A stretch of 64,000 bases of DNA from Culex pipiens pallens (GCF_016801865.2 NC_068937.1:130999712-131063711); one strand, 5' to 3'; counted from the first letter of the stretch, positions 44,501 to 58,694 are shown. Numbers and translations are program-made. The notes: generated by a model not told the origin, from the sequence alone.

Positions 44501-46720
44501 GGACTGGTGAAAAATGCATTTTAAAACACTTTTCTGACTGAAATGTTGTAGTATAGAGCCAGTTGCACCCGAGTGTGACATTTTAGAAGAGCGTTAGTTA
44601 TTTAAATATTTTTGTATTTCGTAGTTAATGACAAACTGGTAGGAATTGAAAATGGAAATTCAACTTTTTCGCAAATGATTGAAATAAGTTTTTATTTTAA
44701 ATGTGTCTCCAAAACGCCCCAAATGAAGCTCTCAAAAATAGAGCAACAGCGAGCAACTAAATTAATCAAAATATAGGAAAACTTTTCGCCAGAGTTAGAT
44801 TATGTTTTATTACCGCCACCGCGTGTATGGCGAGTAGCATTCGCCCGCCATCGTCGTGGGGTACGTGCTGAAAAAGGCAACGCCGCGTGGGAGCGACTTT
44901 TTGGGCTGCCCAAATTTTGAAGCTTTTGAAAATATGAATTCAACTGACGACAAAGTTGTGTGCGCGTTAGTTTTTCGTCTCTCCAACAATAAACATGTGA
45001 TTAATTTCCCGCCGAGAATTTGAAGCTGCAGTGGGATGAAAAGTTTCGCAAGCTTAATTTACCGCGTTATTGTTTAGAGTGTGCTCTAAATTTGAAAATT
45101 TCATATAAACCAAGCTGAAAACTCAAAAAAATCACTCAAAAAAAGCATACCAAACAATATTTGCACGATAATTGAGTGCCGGAAACCCGAAAGTGGAAGC
45201 AGCTTTTCCGCACTCTAAACACGATGCGCCTGAATGTATGTTCCGCTTGTAAGAAGTGGTGTACCATGCTGCGGGGTTGCCTACATCGGGGGGCGCAAAA
45301 AGAAACGTTAAAAGCGACCATGTTTCCGGGTTCGACAAAAAAATAGGAAAGAGTTGCCTGCTCAAATTTGATCATACTCAAACTGTAGATTTTTCTTTTT
45401 GAAGGTGAAGAAATCGGTTTTCATTTAAAGTGAGAGCAAGACCTCACTCACTGCTAGGTGGATCGAAACCTGTTTTGGGCTGATTTTTTTGCGCCCAACT
45501 TTGTTTGTCAATGTAAGGCAGAGTTGCCGTTTTTCATGGATATCGAGTATCGGGACGAGTGCTTTTTGGTCGGATTGTTGAAAAGTTCGACAGTGCAGAG
45601 AAAAAAAAGGGAGGAAACGCCCCCTTGAAAAGTTGAACATTCATCCTTTTCGATCCAGGTGAGAGACTGTTCGTGTTGGCTGAATACTATTTGCTTGTTT
45701 TCCCTGAATGTGGTTGTTCAGATCATGATGTCAAAGTTATGATGCAAATATTTCATTATTCTTTAACTTTATTTAAACCTTTCAAATTGTATAAACTCCA
45801 TTTCCTACAGTTCTGCAACTGAATTGAACTCACTGTAGTGGATTTGAAAACCAACTTCGAATGCTCCCACAAATGCAATGTAATACTCATTAATGTAAAT
45901 GCTCGCAATAATTAATTGTTTTATTTGAAACTCAGCCATGCGAAAGCCATTGGCTATTGTGAAACAAATTTCATCGATAATTGTTTGCGTAGCCAAACGA
46001 AAAGTCCCTCCACCACAAGAGCTTTAATTGCAAATCGATTATTAGATATTCCAGCGCGCTGCGTCGCAACAAGACCCCAGGAAGCATAAAACAGGAATTT
46101 AATTAATGCGCAACATTGTTGGCCGCACGGAATTCCTATAATTCACTAAATTGTGACTAGCAGCGGCCTACATTTGCATTCACCCACACAACACGGAACG
46201 CACCTCGGCCACACTCGGCTCGAACCCATCAATTGGCAACAAATCATTGCAACTACTAGCTGGGAACCCTCCCTCCCACGCCGATGGCCATTAGTGTCTC
46301 CGGCTGGAATAATCCAATTTCGCTCAATGTAACAATCAGTCAGCCATCAAACGCGCAAATTGCTTCCCGAGAGGAGTGACCACCCGTTCCGGGATGCGTT
46401 AGCCGTTTGTGTCATACTTTAATAGATTTTTATTCAAATAGAGTGCAAAACAATATTATTTTCGAAAAAAAGAGTGATACAAATCATGAAACATAGATAT
46501 ACTGAAACTTAATTATTGAATTTTGCAAACGAAAAACAAATATCTTCACAGAAAAAAATCAATCCCAGGAATCGTGAATTGTGTTCATGAATTAAAGAAC
46601 CACAAAAGAACATATTCATGAGTATAGTGCATTTGCGCTATAAACGTGAATATATTCCTTCGTGGTTCTCAAATTCATGACGCAATTCACGATTTTTTGA
46701 ATTGACTTTTTTAGATAAAT
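44501..46720. other. Non-coding stretch, mostly unique sequence
   Basis: No supportable gene. 44810-45700 and 46040-46400 are closer to balanced composition and lack recognisable termini. Confidence 0.5.
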
Positions 46721-47253
46721 GGGTAACCGAAGAGGGGTCTTCGATTTCAACTGAAACTTTGTCCTAAGGGGTAACTTTTGTCCCTGATCACGAATCTGAG
46801 GTCCGTTTTTTGATATCTCGTGACGGAGGGGTGGTACGACCCCTTTCTTTTTTGAACATGCGAAAAAGGAGGTGTTTTTCAATCATTTGCAGCCATTAAA
46901 TTTCCCTTACAATGACATGATCCATTTTTTTTTTAAATGAGAAACGAAAAATGGCAGAGTTTTCGAAACTTGTTTAGTGTTATTTTTTTTCGGTGAAGAA
47001 TACATATTTTTGGAATTTTGAGAACGCCATCAAATCGGGCGTTCAATTTTACATAAAAGTCCCTTTGAAATTATTGATAAACACCTCTTTTTTCGCATGT
47101 TCAAAAACGAAAGGGGTCGTACCGCCCCTCCGTCACGAGATATCAAAAAACGGTCCTTGGATTCGTGATCACGGACAAAAGTTACCCCTCAGGACAAAGT
47201 TTCACGCAAATCGGGTCGGGGCAACTGCTGTGTAAGTTGGCGGAGAATTACCC
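46721..47253. mobile_element. Short copy of palindromic family B
   Basis: Arms with AAAGTTACCCC/GGGGTAACTTT, GATATCTCGTGACGG and GAACATGCGAAAAA-type phrases match 52023-53365. The right end is GAGAATTACCC, while the left end has decayed to GGGTAACCG. Central part reduced. No target duplication was recognised. Confidence 0.7.
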
Positions 47254-47432
47254 ATTGGCAATTTCAAAGAGTTATTTTTGAATGAAAAACATTTTTTTCA
47301 TCAACTTAAGGCTCGGGCCTTTATGGGTTTTTAACAAATGGAACATGGATTTTCCGAAAAAAGGGAGAAGTTTTGGAGCTTTGGTGTCTTGAGAAGAGTT
47401 GTCGAAAATGGAACATTTGGTTTGGTTGAAAA

Positions 47433-47949
47433 TTAGGGTGGGTCACGATTATAGTGATTCTTAATATCTAACTTTTCAGGAATATTTTTAGGGTTTTTTT
47501 GTCTTTTAGAAAGTTGTTGAGCTTGCCAATCCAAGCAACTTTGGCGAAGACACCAAAATTTTACCTCGTAATCTACGCCTTGTACGACAAAATTTAGATA
47601 AAGCGTATGAGCAAAATTTCAAAAATCAGTTTTTCAAACGCTGCAATTCAGGGTTGAGTTTTAGAGAAAAGTGATATTTGGGACACTTTAAGAGCTCTAA
47701 AAACAAACATTTCAATTTTTTGACAAGTCAATTTGGACTTTAGGGTCAAAAGTAGCTGCCATTTTAAGGTAGAAAAGATGCAAATTTAAAACTTAAATAT
47801 CTCGAAAAGAAGCAGACCAAATTTAAAGCGCCAGTTTGCATTCGAAAGAGAAGATTTAGCACTACAAACGCAGACAAAATCTTAGGAGTGTTTTTATTTA
47901 AACCCACGATAAATAACTTTCAAGGGGAAAGTGTACAGGACCACCCTAA
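47433..47949. mobile_element. Miniature element with TTAGGGTGG ends
   Basis: TTAGGGTGG at the left and CCACCCTAA at the right (about 517 bp). The interior is related to the element at 24654-25211. Non-coding. Confidence 0.55.
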
Positions 47950-48581
47950 CGAAATTCGAAATTTGTCCAACTATATGGTTTTCCAAGTAATTTTGTCCGC
48001 TGAATCTGAATCTACCCTTAGAATTGAGCCAAAGTAACAAAATATCTATTTTCATATTTTGGATTTTTATGATAATTTTACATGAAAACCAAAAACATAA
48101 AAATAACAACGGCAAATCAAATGACCATAACATTTAAGAAAACAACAAGCTTTTTCGTTCGTAAAAAAAACTTGCAAAATTAATTTCTCTTGAGAAGGAT
48201 TTTGTAATCAAAAATAGAGTTCACCTTAAATATGCAAGAAATTTGTAATTGAAAAAAACTCAAATTCAGTGAAAAAAATAACCTAAGAATTAGCTTTTAT
48301 GGTCCTTTATGTTTTATCATCGCGAGAAACATGTTTTAATTGATTTGGTGTCTTCGGCAAAGTTGTAAGTAATAGTAAGGACTTTTTGAGAAAAGAAATC
48401 GGCATTGCGGTATTACATTTGTTGATATATTTTTTTTACTAAAATCAAATTTGCAATCGTTGCAACAACTTCTTAGAATTTTAGGTTTCAGCCATTTGCC
48501 AGTTTTTTTTAAAGAAAAACTTCAATTTTCAGCCTAAAAAACATAATGCACTTTAGTTCAACTTTAGTCTTTCACTTAAAA

Positions 48582-49827
48582 ATTTTGAGTCGTGTGGTGT
48601 TCGTGGGAGATATCGGTGGGTGAATCGTCGTGCGAGAATTCGAGAAAAAGTGCTAGAAGATTCTGGAATTCATAAAAAAAAGCTGTCGCGTCGTGGCATT
48701 GGAAGTGGGGTGTGGAGTTCGAGATAGTAGTGGAAGTTTTTTTTTTTTAATTTATTGATAGAAGGCTTCGCGTCGGCGTTTATAGGTTGAATTTCTGTAG
48801 TTGAGCCGGTTGTTCGCGGTTCGGACTGGACAAATTCGTGTTGAAGTTTGTTGCAAAGAAGTCGTGCGCGAAGAATTTAATGAAATCGATTGAAACATTT
48901 CGGTGTATCAGCACTATTTGAGGTTTACATGATCATGGTTACCAGGTCAACATCTGCAAAATCTGTATCGTATCGATTAAAAATCTGGAAAAATCTGGCA
49001 GACGAAAATCTAACAATTCTAAAAAGTGAAGGAGAGGAGGAAAAAATCATTTCTAATGTTTTGTAGAATTCAGATGGTTTAACTGATTTTATGGCCTCAA
49101 AAATGTTGAATTTTCATTTTCGTTAAGAAAAACACGTTCTTATTATTTTGATTTTCAATAAATTTCGTTCATTTTAATCAAAAAGTTGTTCAAAAAGAGC
49201 ATAAAGGGAAAAATCTGGCAAAATCTGTCAAAATCTGGCACAGAGAAAGGTGAATCTTTATTCTGGCTGACACTTGAAAAATCTGGCATTCCCAGATTTA
49301 TCTGGCAACCTGGCAACCCTGTACATGATAATGAATAATACGTTACCTAACATTTCATTTCGTTTTGAAAGCCCTTCCCATAGTATCGTTGCTCAGATGG
49401 CACGCCGGCCAAGAAGTAAAAAATACGCGAATGATAAGTCCTTCTCATAGCGTCGTAGCTCGGAAGGCAACGATTATGTTTCACTTTTTCGTCATATCAT
49501 CTACCAAGATGAACTCTGACCTTCCCTGGAGGAGATGCTGTGGATTCAACGGTCTCATGCGGTATCAACAAGTATATAGCGAAAAACTATGTGCTTGATG
49601 AGTCTGCAACTTCAACTATCGGACTAACATTCCTACCTTTGTTGAACTGCATCTCCTTAGGGGGGCGCCGGTATTGACTTAAAGCAGAGATCTTCAGGGG
49701 TTATACAGTGTGGATGATTAGCTCCCACTATTCATCTGTTGGTTCATTGTGTAACTTCAGCTGATCCGTCAATAACGGAGAAGCTGCTCATTGGCAGTCA
49801 ACCATGCTCATGCTCATGCTCATGCTC
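48582..49827 (+). mobile_element. Retroposon with 21-bp target duplication and CATGCT tail
   Basis: ACTTTAGTCTTTCACTTAAA plus one base is repeated at 48561-48581 and 49828-49848. The 1,246-bp insert ends in tandem CATGCT units, a simple-repeat tail typical of some non-LTR elements. No reverse transcriptase frame is present, so it is a truncated or non-autonomous copy. A hAT-type miniature element is nested at 48934-49321, leaving about 850 bp of the retroposon. Confidence 0.78.
48934..49321. mobile_element. hAT-like miniature element nested in the retroposon
   Basis: Left end CATGGTTACCAGGT and right end (reverse complement) CAGGGTTGCCAGGT, flanked by TACATGAT at 48926-48933 and 49322-49329. 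An 8-bp duplication and CAGGGTTGCCAG-type ends fit hAT elements. AAATCTGGCA-type phrases fill the interior. Confidence 0.82.
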
Positions 49828-50231
49828 ACTTTAGTCTTTCACTTAAAAGTTTTTCGATACAAATTAAAAAGGCAATAACAGGGGAAAACCATTAAACTCA
49901 ATCGTGCATCTATTGTTGGCATATCAGCACTTTGACGTTCAATTGCAGCTCATAAATAGTTTTTTCAACTAAAATGGCCACAATGTAGATTTTTTCATAA
50001 AACACCTTTTTTCATTATAGGTTGGTCAAATAAGAGAATTGAGAGCGAATTGCTTAAAGGTGATAGGGAGGTGGGCCGTGTTAACATAAAAAGTTCAGCT
50101 CAAAAACAACTCAAATTACCAAATCGATCAGGAAAGCCCTCCAGAAAGTTTGAACCAACTTAAAAAATATATATTTAAAAAAAAAAAAACATACACACAT
50201 GAGAAATAAGAATTTGATGCATTCAATGGTA

Positions 50232-50469
50232 CACGCAGAAAAATAATTTGTTTAATCAGCCTGTACGAGGTTTGATTCAACAAAATTTTTGTTGAAGATA
50301 ATCAACGCCGATTTTGCGTTGAAACAAAGCTTGATTTTCTCAATTCCACAAAAATCTATTGTTGTTTTGAAAAAGTTGCTTTGACGTTTAGCGTTGATTC
50401 AACAAAAATCTTGATTATCAAATCAACAAAACGTTTTGTTGATTCAAATATGCGTTATTTTTCTGCGTG
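50232..50469. mobile_element. TA-flanked miniature element with CACGCAGAAAAATAA ends
   Basis: A perfect 15-bp inverted repeat, CACGCAGAAAAATAA, at both ends, TA at 50230-50231 and 50470-50471, length 238 bp. The interior is rich in GTTGATT/AATCAAC motifs. Non-coding. Confidence 0.88.
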
Positions 50470-50512
50470 TACTCATGACCTAGAGTTATTTATTTTTATA
50501 CTCAATGAAATA

Positions 50513-50750
50513 TATCTCGGATGAGTTTTCAAAAAGCCGTAAGAGCCACCGTGACCTCTGACACTAATTTTTGTTTTTCTCCAAAATGAATCAAAATTTA
50601 ATTTATTTATAGCTTGAGACACTTGAAGGACGTGTAGATGAACAATCTCAAGCATTTTTGATATTGGTTTTTCGTAAGTAGGTCGAATACCGATGCAAAA
50701 AAGGGCTTTGTTTACGGCTCTTACGGCTTTTTGAAAACTAATCCGAGATA
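50513..50750. repeat. Hairpin repeat with TATCTCGGAT arms
   Basis: TATCTCGGATGAGTTTTCAA continuing into AAAGCCGTAAGAGCC is mirrored at about 50714-50750. Arms are about 37 bp around a 160-bp middle. Confidence 0.75.
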
Positions 50751-51898
50751 TGCTCTTAAAAAGAGTTTACATCAAAGTAAGAATTTTTTTCATGTCTTCA
50801 AGGATGCACAGCAACTAAGGCAGTGGTTGTCTTCTTATTTAAAAAAATGTCAAACTTACGGACCCAATCCTGCAACAATCTGAACGTAATAAAAGTTAAA
50901 CTGACAGCAAATTCCACGGTTGATGTGGGGACTAAATTAAGTGAGCAGAAATTTGATTTTCTATTAATAAAAAAAAAGATTGGACCAAAACCTGCTAAAA
51001 TCTAAAAAAAATCGCTGAAATTGATTGCAGTTTACCAATTTCAATAACGTCAGCTTTTATCCCAAGCCTTTGATGTAAACCATACCTTTCCCCACTAGTT
51101 CAATTAAAACTCATTGTTATCGTTTCCTAAAACCACTTTTGTAATTCAACACTCAAAATTTTCAATGTTCCAATTAGTCGTTACGGCTTCCAACAATCTA
51201 AAAACAAAGGCCCTACCAACAAGCGCACACATTCCGCCAAAAAAATCAAACTCCCGATAAAAGGGGACCACCCACGAAAGCATTAATAAAAGCTTGTTTA
51301 TTGCCGGAGTTACGCGGATGGGGGGGAGCACAGGTCGTCGTCTGCAGGGCTTCCACTGACCTGAAAACAATGCACTTTCCAGTGATTACAGCCGCTCGGT
51401 TGAATGTGCTCCAAACAATTGGGCACCATAATTGCCGAATGTGGGGAATGTGCGTGTGGAAAATGAGGTTTGTTTGACGGAGTTTTCAGTTGTTGTTTTT
51501 TTTTGCTTTGAGCACAGTATAATGTACCTGGTATTTCACACGCTGAAAGTGGAAACAGTTTTGCTCAAAGGGGTGCAAAATGGTTTGAATTTTGCATTTT
51601 AAATTGTTATTGCACTGAAAGGTGCATTGTGGGATAAGACACAGTGGAAATTGCAACCATGCCTCGAGCAAAAGTCAACAAGTTTTCCTATTTAATGTAA
51701 TAAAAAGAATTTAGAAAAAATCTTAAATATTTTTACTCAAAGAAATCTGATCACGTAGACTTTTTCAAACAATCTAATATAAAATCTACCATAAATTAAT
51801 AAATTAATCTGCTCATTTTAGCATGCTGTGCAAAATTCCATCATATCATTTGAATGGAAAGCTTTTGGTTTGTTCGTTGGTTGGCAAAACAAACATTT

Positions 51899-51902
<4 letters not shown>

Positions 51903-51938
<36 letters not shown>
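51903..51938. repeat. GT dinucleotide microsatellite
   Basis: About 18 uninterrupted GT units. Confidence 0.95.
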
Positions 51939-51940
<2 letters not shown>

Positions 51941-52022
51941 CGTTTCATTCACAAGACCCATAATACACTTTAGAAGTTGCGTTAAAATCAAAACGTTTTG
52001 CTTACCTTATAGGATATGATGT

Positions 52023-53365
52023 GGGTAATTCTCTACCAACTCACACAGCAGTTGCCCCGACCCCTCTTCGATTTGCGTGAAATTTTGTCCTAAGGGGTAA
52101 CTTTTGTCCCTGATCACGAATCCAAAGTCCGTTTTTTGATATCTCGTGACGGAGGGGCGGTACGACCCCTTGCATTTTTGAACATGCGAAAAAAGAGGTG
52201 TTTTTCAATAATTTGCAGCCTGAAACGGTGATGAGATAGAAATTTGGTGTCAAAGGGACTTTTATGTAAAATTAGACGCCCGATTTGATGGCGTACTCAG
52301 AATTCCGAAAAAACGTATTTTTCATCAAAAAAAAACACTAAAAAAGTTTTAAAAATTCTCCCATTTTCCGTTACTCGACTGTAAAATTTTTTGGAACATG
52401 TCATTTTATGGGAAATTTAATGTACTTTTCGAATCTACATTGACCCAGAAGGGTCATTTTTTCATTTAGAACAAAATTTTTCATTTTAAAATTTCGTGTT
52501 TTTTCTAACTTTGCAGGGTTATTTTTTTAAGTGTAACAATGTTCTGCAAAGTTGTAGAGCAGACAATTACAAAATAATTGATATATAGACATAAGGGGTT
52601 TGCTTATAAACATCACGAGTTATCGCGATTTTACGAAAAAAAGTTTTGAAAAAGTTACTTTTTGCGTTTCTCTTTGTTTCGTCGTCCGTGTCTGTCGCGG
52701 GTGACCATGAACGGCCATGATCAACGACGACCAACTTTTTCAAAACTTTTTTTTCGTAAAATCGCGATAACTCGTGATGTTTGTAAGCAAACCCCTTATG
52801 TTTACATATCAAAATTTTTGTAATTGTCTGCTCTACAACTTTGTAAAACATTGTTACACTCTAAAAAATAACCCTGCAAAGTTAGAAAAAACACGAAATT
52901 TTAAAATGAAAAATGTTGTTCTAAATGAAAAAATGACCCTTCTGGGTCAATGTAGATTCGAAAAGTACATTAAATTTCCCTTAAAATGACATGTTCCAAA
53001 AAATTTTACAGTCGAGTAACGGAAAATGGCAGAGTTTTTAAAACTTTTTTAGTGTTTTTTTCGATGGAAAATACGTTTTTTCGGAATTCTGAGTACGCCA
53101 TCAAATCGGGCGTCTAATTTTACATAAAAGTCCCTTTGACACCAAATTTCTATCTCATCACCGTTTCAGGCTGCAAATTATTGAAAAACACCTCTTTTTT
53201 CGCATGTTCAAAAATGGAAGGGGTCGTACCGCCCCTCCGTCACGAGATATCAAAAAACGGACCTCGTATTCGTGATCAGGGACAAAAGTTACCCTAAGGA
53301 CAAAGTTTCACGCAAATCTAAGAGGGGTCGGGGCAACTGTTGTGTGAGTTGGCGGAGAATTACCC
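52023..53365. mobile_element. 1.34 kb palindromic element, family B
   Basis: Ends GGGTAATTCTCT and (reverse complement) GGGTAATTCTCC, flanked by ATGT at 52019-52022 and 53366-53369. Arms of about 640 bp meet near 52695. Matching blocks include GATATCTCGTGACGGAGGGG, GCGATAACTCGTGATGTTTG and its partner, and CCATCAAATCGGGCG near 53098. Non-coding. Confidence 0.9.
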
Positions 53366-53660
53366 ATGTATTGAACAAAACAACAGCCATCATTACCCTC
53401 GCATGAGTTTGTATTTCAACAATAAGACTGTTATTTTTCGCTGAAACTGTTGAAATTTGTCTGTTTTCCTGAACCAATTTCTTTTTCTTTCAATAAGGTC
53501 AAAAAATTATTAAAAGTCAATGTCACAAGCGCAGTAAATTATTTATTTAAATTAAATTTTCTTCTTTCTTTAGACTGCCTCCTTTCGTCGCATAATTACA
53601 CAAAAGCCCTTTGCAAAGTAAGTTCAGCACCGGAAGGCGACACACTTCCTGCAGCACATA

Positions 53661-53663
<3 letters not shown>

Positions 53664-53706
<43 letters not shown>
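53664..53706. repeat. CA dinucleotide microsatellite
   Basis: About 21 CA units. Confidence 0.95.
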
Positions 53707-53710
<4 letters not shown>

Positions 53711-56700
53711 CAAACCCACATTCACACAAACACTTGCTAGTTCCACACCAACAATGACCGTAATATTCACTTTCGTGCCGAAGTAAAACTATATCGTGCC
53801 TCTCTCACACACGAACAAACGGACCGAAAGTTGCAGGGCCACTCTCGAGGAGGAGGCCAACTTTTGCCAAAAGGAAAACTATAGGACCCCTCCCCCTCCC
53901 CCCGTTTTTTATTGATGTATTGGTATTCGCGCGACTTTCATCCACACCACCAGCCGGCACTCATAAATTTGCATCGAATAATGCGACGGAAGCTGAAAAG
54001 TTTCGCCTTTCAAGCAGGTTTGACTCTGCTGCCCGGGAGAAACCCATTCCGCGTGCTCACTATCAATTGTTTTTTTTGTGGCATTTTTTTAAACTTTGTT
54101 GAAATTGACTCCTTTGGGAAGATGCAGGGGTTTTGTGGAAAAGCGGTGGAATTGAAACTAATTTTTATAACATAAAGTTAAATACTAAATTTCAAAATTA
54201 TTGGTGGCTACCCGTAGATGCTACTTCGTTGTTGACCACGACCTCCAAAAATTGCTCCGTGGACCACAGATGAAAATGTAGGAACCAATCATCATCCCTT
54301 CACAATTTTCAAAGGTCCCTTTCATGCTGATCAATACCGACGCCGGCCACGACCAGTGCACAGTGTTCGGAATGGCAAAAATAAGTGGAATAAATTAGCC
54401 AAATGGTGTCTTGAGAGGAGTTGTTGTACTTGATAAGGGCTATCTTTTGAAGTTATTGACATATAGGGTGACGACCTTCCAGGGTGTCAACCAAAAACTA
54501 ACTTTGTTGGATGACGTTGTAGGGGTTTGATGTCTTGGGCAAAGTTGTAGGAGAGAAGATTTCATGAAAGTTTATCGAAGGCGTCAAATTTGTAGCTCTT
54601 AACCTTCTCGAGATATACGCCATTTTTGCAAAAATGGTAAAAAAAGCACTTTTTTGGTGGTAACATTTTGAGTTATCACCAAAAAAGTGCCTTTTTACCA
54701 TTTTAGCGGCCTACTATCTTCTGAAGAGTTGTTCATGACATAAAATTACACATCTTTGCCGAAGACAGCAAAATGTTTTGAGCCTTTATTGAGGAGTTAA
54801 AACCATTTTTTAGTGATTTGGAGCCTATTTTCAAGTTGCTATGTTTTCGAAATGGCGCATTTTGGCGCAAAACAAGGCACCTGAAAGTACACACTTTCAA
54901 CTACATTTCCTGAAAATATCTCCGTGTCTTTCGGTGTGTATTTTTAAATATCTCAATTTGAATTTGACTGTTTTTTATCAATTTATTTATAATTTTTACA
55001 CGGAATCTAATTGAAAACGTGGTAATAAGCGGTAAATTGAAGGGTACATTGACCATAAGCAATTTGTTTATCGGTTAAAATTTTAAAAATCTTAGGCAGC
55101 CGGCTGCGGAGCGATACATAATTGATTATTTAAAAAGTTTTTTAATCGAACGCGTGCCAACCAAGCAGTTGTGCTATGGGCTGGACTTATTAGTATTTCT
55201 TTACTGTTTATACAAAAACGCGAGCAAATTTCAAAAATAGTAAATAAAAGACGCTTTACTCTTTATAAAATTGATAGTTTGATGAGTAAATACTAAAACT
55301 AAACACGTAAACGATTGTGATGAAATTAAAACAATAACTTAAACGAACTAAACCGGCGGCGTGTCTTGCGATGAACGATGATAAAAGAAGGACTTATGGC
55401 AAGAGCACGGGGTCTTTCGATAAACGATTCTATAGAAATGACTTTTTCACCGTGAAAATTTAACACATTATTTGAAATGCACAATTTACCCGACGCCGTG
55501 CCTTCTGATCAACGATGATATAGGAATGGCTTTTTAAATCACAAAACAACCAGTCACTGAAAAAAATCACGCTCGGAACACGAATAATCCTGCAAGGCAT
55601 GCGCGCTGCTCCACCGTCCAAAATCGACTGAAGTGGGCAATGTTTTTTAAAGAAATTTTCTGATCGGTTTGGTGTCTTGGACAAAGTTGTATGAATTGAT
55701 GAGGACTTTTATGATATTCAATCACTGAATCCGTATTTTTTTATTTTTTCAATATGTTTGAGGGGACAAAAGACCACAACTTTTGAGCCATAGAAAAGTA
55801 TGGACAATATTTTTGCCACCAAGTTTTTATTTTTTGAGAAAAAAAAACTACCCTCGAGAAAAAAAAGTTGACTTCAGTTTTTAATGAACAATCAAATTTG
55901 AAATCGATTTTTTGATAAAGTGCACCGTTTTCAAGATAAAGCAACTTGAAGTTAATTTTTAAGCTGAAAAATTACAGTTTTTCAATTTATTTAAACTGTG
56001 TCCATGACAGTCCATTCCTGAAAAAAAAATCAAAAGGTCGATTTTTTTTTTAATAGAATTTCCTAAGAGACAATGAAGATTGGACCTCTGGTTGCTGAAA
56101 AAAAAAGACAATGAAATAAATAAAAGAAAAAGAAAATTGAAATGTTCCAGGTCTCATCCAAACAGCCTTTTATTTTCTAGAACCAATATCCCAATATATT
56201 TTCATTGCTAAAAAATTAAAAAGTTGAGAAATTCTACGATTTTTTACACTTTTTTTTTCAATACGTCAAATGCTATATCAAGTAGGCGAATACCTGTTTT
56301 ACTCATAATCCGACAAAATGCTAAATAATATTTTAATTAATTCTAAATGGCATTTTTTCCAATCAAATTCCAAATTCCAACACCTCAATCTAATGTAAAA
56401 TTTTCTGAGGATTCCGAATATGTCAAAATTGGGACCAAAAAGTGCCTCTATGGAAGCCTACAGGGCAAAAACCAACGTTGTAAAATGTTTGTTATAGAAA
56501 AATCGTAAAACTATGAGAAAAACTGCGATTGGCCAAAAAGTTAATACCGTAGGCTTATAGTTCATGAAATTCCCTAACTTTTGACCTATGGGAGTATGGG
56601 TGTTGGAGGATGTTGCAAAAAGTTATTAAGGTTTTAAAAAAATACATTTTTAACAGTAATTTGCAAAAGCTATGAGAAAAAGTCAAACCAATCCTGGATG

Positions 56701-58694
56701 TCTATAGCACATTTTGAAGGGCTTCAAAAGACCATTCGAATGCATCTAAGAGAGTTGAAATTGATAAAGTTCTACGAAATTGCGAGCAATTTTAAGATTT
56801 TCATGTTTTTTGGACCTCAAACTTCAATGCCCGTTTTACCCCACTTTCTTTTGTCGTAGAGGGCTCATATTTGGCATGAGTTCATCTCATGTATAGACAA
56901 ACAAACCCTGAAAGTTTCATCCAAATCGGAGCACCTCGATACGACCTGTTTCACGTCGGTGAAAAACTCGCTCTTAATGTATCAATGCTATTGTTAAACA
57001 TATTCTCTTGAACGGGTCACTAAGACAAATTTAAAAGCAATTTTATGGTTGTGGAGCATGGATTTTCACTGTACAAACACTTGGATTTTAAAAATAATGC
57101 TTTTCAAACAAAAAGGCCATTAAATTTGCTATTCTAAACAATTTTGTTGCATAATATGGATCAGAATGATTACGATAAATTTCAGATTTACCGAGAAATT
57201 TGTTGAAAATTTCCCGTTTCCCGGAAAAAAATATTTGCATTGGCTTTACAAACATTCAATAAGTATTTCAACTGAAATCATAAGCGACAAAATGTGAAAA
57301 TGTGTAATTTAAGATTATTTTCAATACCTAGAATTTAAAATTGAACTTATGTAAAACATATTCTCAATTCAAAAATTTCAAAAAAAAAAAAAAACATCTA
57401 TTAACACCAACCGTCAGCCAATCCGTCGCCCGGTACCACTGGAGCTGTTTTTCATATTCTCCGAATGCCTCCAACGAAAGGAGTTATGGAACCAATAGTC
57501 AGTCACCCACCTCACTTGCTGCTAGCTGCTCTTCCTTCTCGCAAGCTCCAATAAAAAAGTGGGGTGGGAGAGAGGGGGAATGTGACCCAGGGGTGGCGCC
57601 ATCCGAAGTGAAAAGTTTTTCAATTTGCCTCACCTCTCGCAAAAGCTTCTGCTGCCAGGGTTCGATACCTAATCGAACTTTATTACATTGATGTCCCCTT
57701 TTGCGATATGTAAATCATGTGAAAGTTGAACTTTCCTAGGTCTGTAGGGGAGGGTGGGGGTGAATTGCGAAGGATGTGGTGACTTTCTATAGTTGTTACA
57801 CTGTGTTTTTAAATAAAAACCTGACATCTTTTTTAAAATTTATTTGGTTTAAAATTTGTAAGCATTTTGGTATTTTAATTTTCAAGTGAATAAAGATGCA
57901 ATTGAAAACAGAAAGTTTGGTTTCAAATCTTCAATAACAAATCAAATTGCTGTAACTGAGTGTAAACTAATGTCCTAGGTGGGTGACGGGAGCAGCATAA
58001 AAAGGTGTGAGTTATAACCCACTCAACCATCCTCCCTCCCTAACCATGGCCCCCATTCAGGTGACACTGCTGGCAGTGTTGCCAACGAAGCTGGTGATGA
58101 TGATGATGATGTTCGGGGTTATACCGATGGAGGACTGCGCCAGTGTCATTGAACAAGTTTTGAATAATGGAATTGAGGCGAGAAAATTGAGGTTTATCAC
58201 GTGAGATTTTGATGCATTATTAATTTTCCCCATGTTTGGATGGTGGATGGCGGTTGAGGAGGAAGAGAGGTGAAACAAACGGGCTTTTCAAAGTGCAATT
58301 ATGCTTTGAAAGCAAATCCTATTAGAGCTGGCGGGATTTCAACAGTTGCGGAAAGGTATACTCTCTATTGGATATCGGAATTAGCTACTGTTGACAGGCC
58401 CCAGCGGCTTTTGAAGGGGGTTTCGATGTAATTTACATTGTCCTGGTTTTAATAGAAAATCGATTCTCACCCGTTGAATTGTTTATCGCTACGAAAAGAT
58501 AGCATTTGAATTTTAAAGCTGGATTAAATCCTTTTAAGGATTAGCTTGAATCTTTCCTAACATTGGTCATTTCTGTTCCATCTAGAGCATAAATAAATGG
58601 GGAAAATGCACACATCCTTGGCAGGTCAATAATCAACAAATTATTTACAAAACATTAAACTACTTCTTGCTTAATAACTTTTTAAAATACTATA
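53707..58694. other. Non-coding stretch, no gene seen
   Basis: About 5 kb. 53750-54080 and 57400-58480 look like unique host sequence. 54400-57300 is AT-rich with decayed repeat phrases (for example TTGGTGTCTTGGACAAAGTT near 55668). A 22-bp hairpin of the type AAAAAGCACTTTTTTGGTG / CACCAAAAAAGTGC lies at 54636-54706. No supportable frames. Confidence 0.5.

Larger units (their letters stand above)
49849..52022. other. Non-coding stretch with small elements
   Basis: Apart from 50232-50469, 50513-50750 and the GT run at 51903-51938, nothing is recognised. 51040-51480 looks like unique host DNA. Confidence 0.5.

Noticed and set aside
51828..52019. Cys-Val repeat peptide frame
   Set aside because: Produced by the GT microsatellite.
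57341..57691. 116-codon plus frame as a gene
   Set aside because: Low-complexity start, no domain, no splice context, ordinary composition for non-coding DNA.
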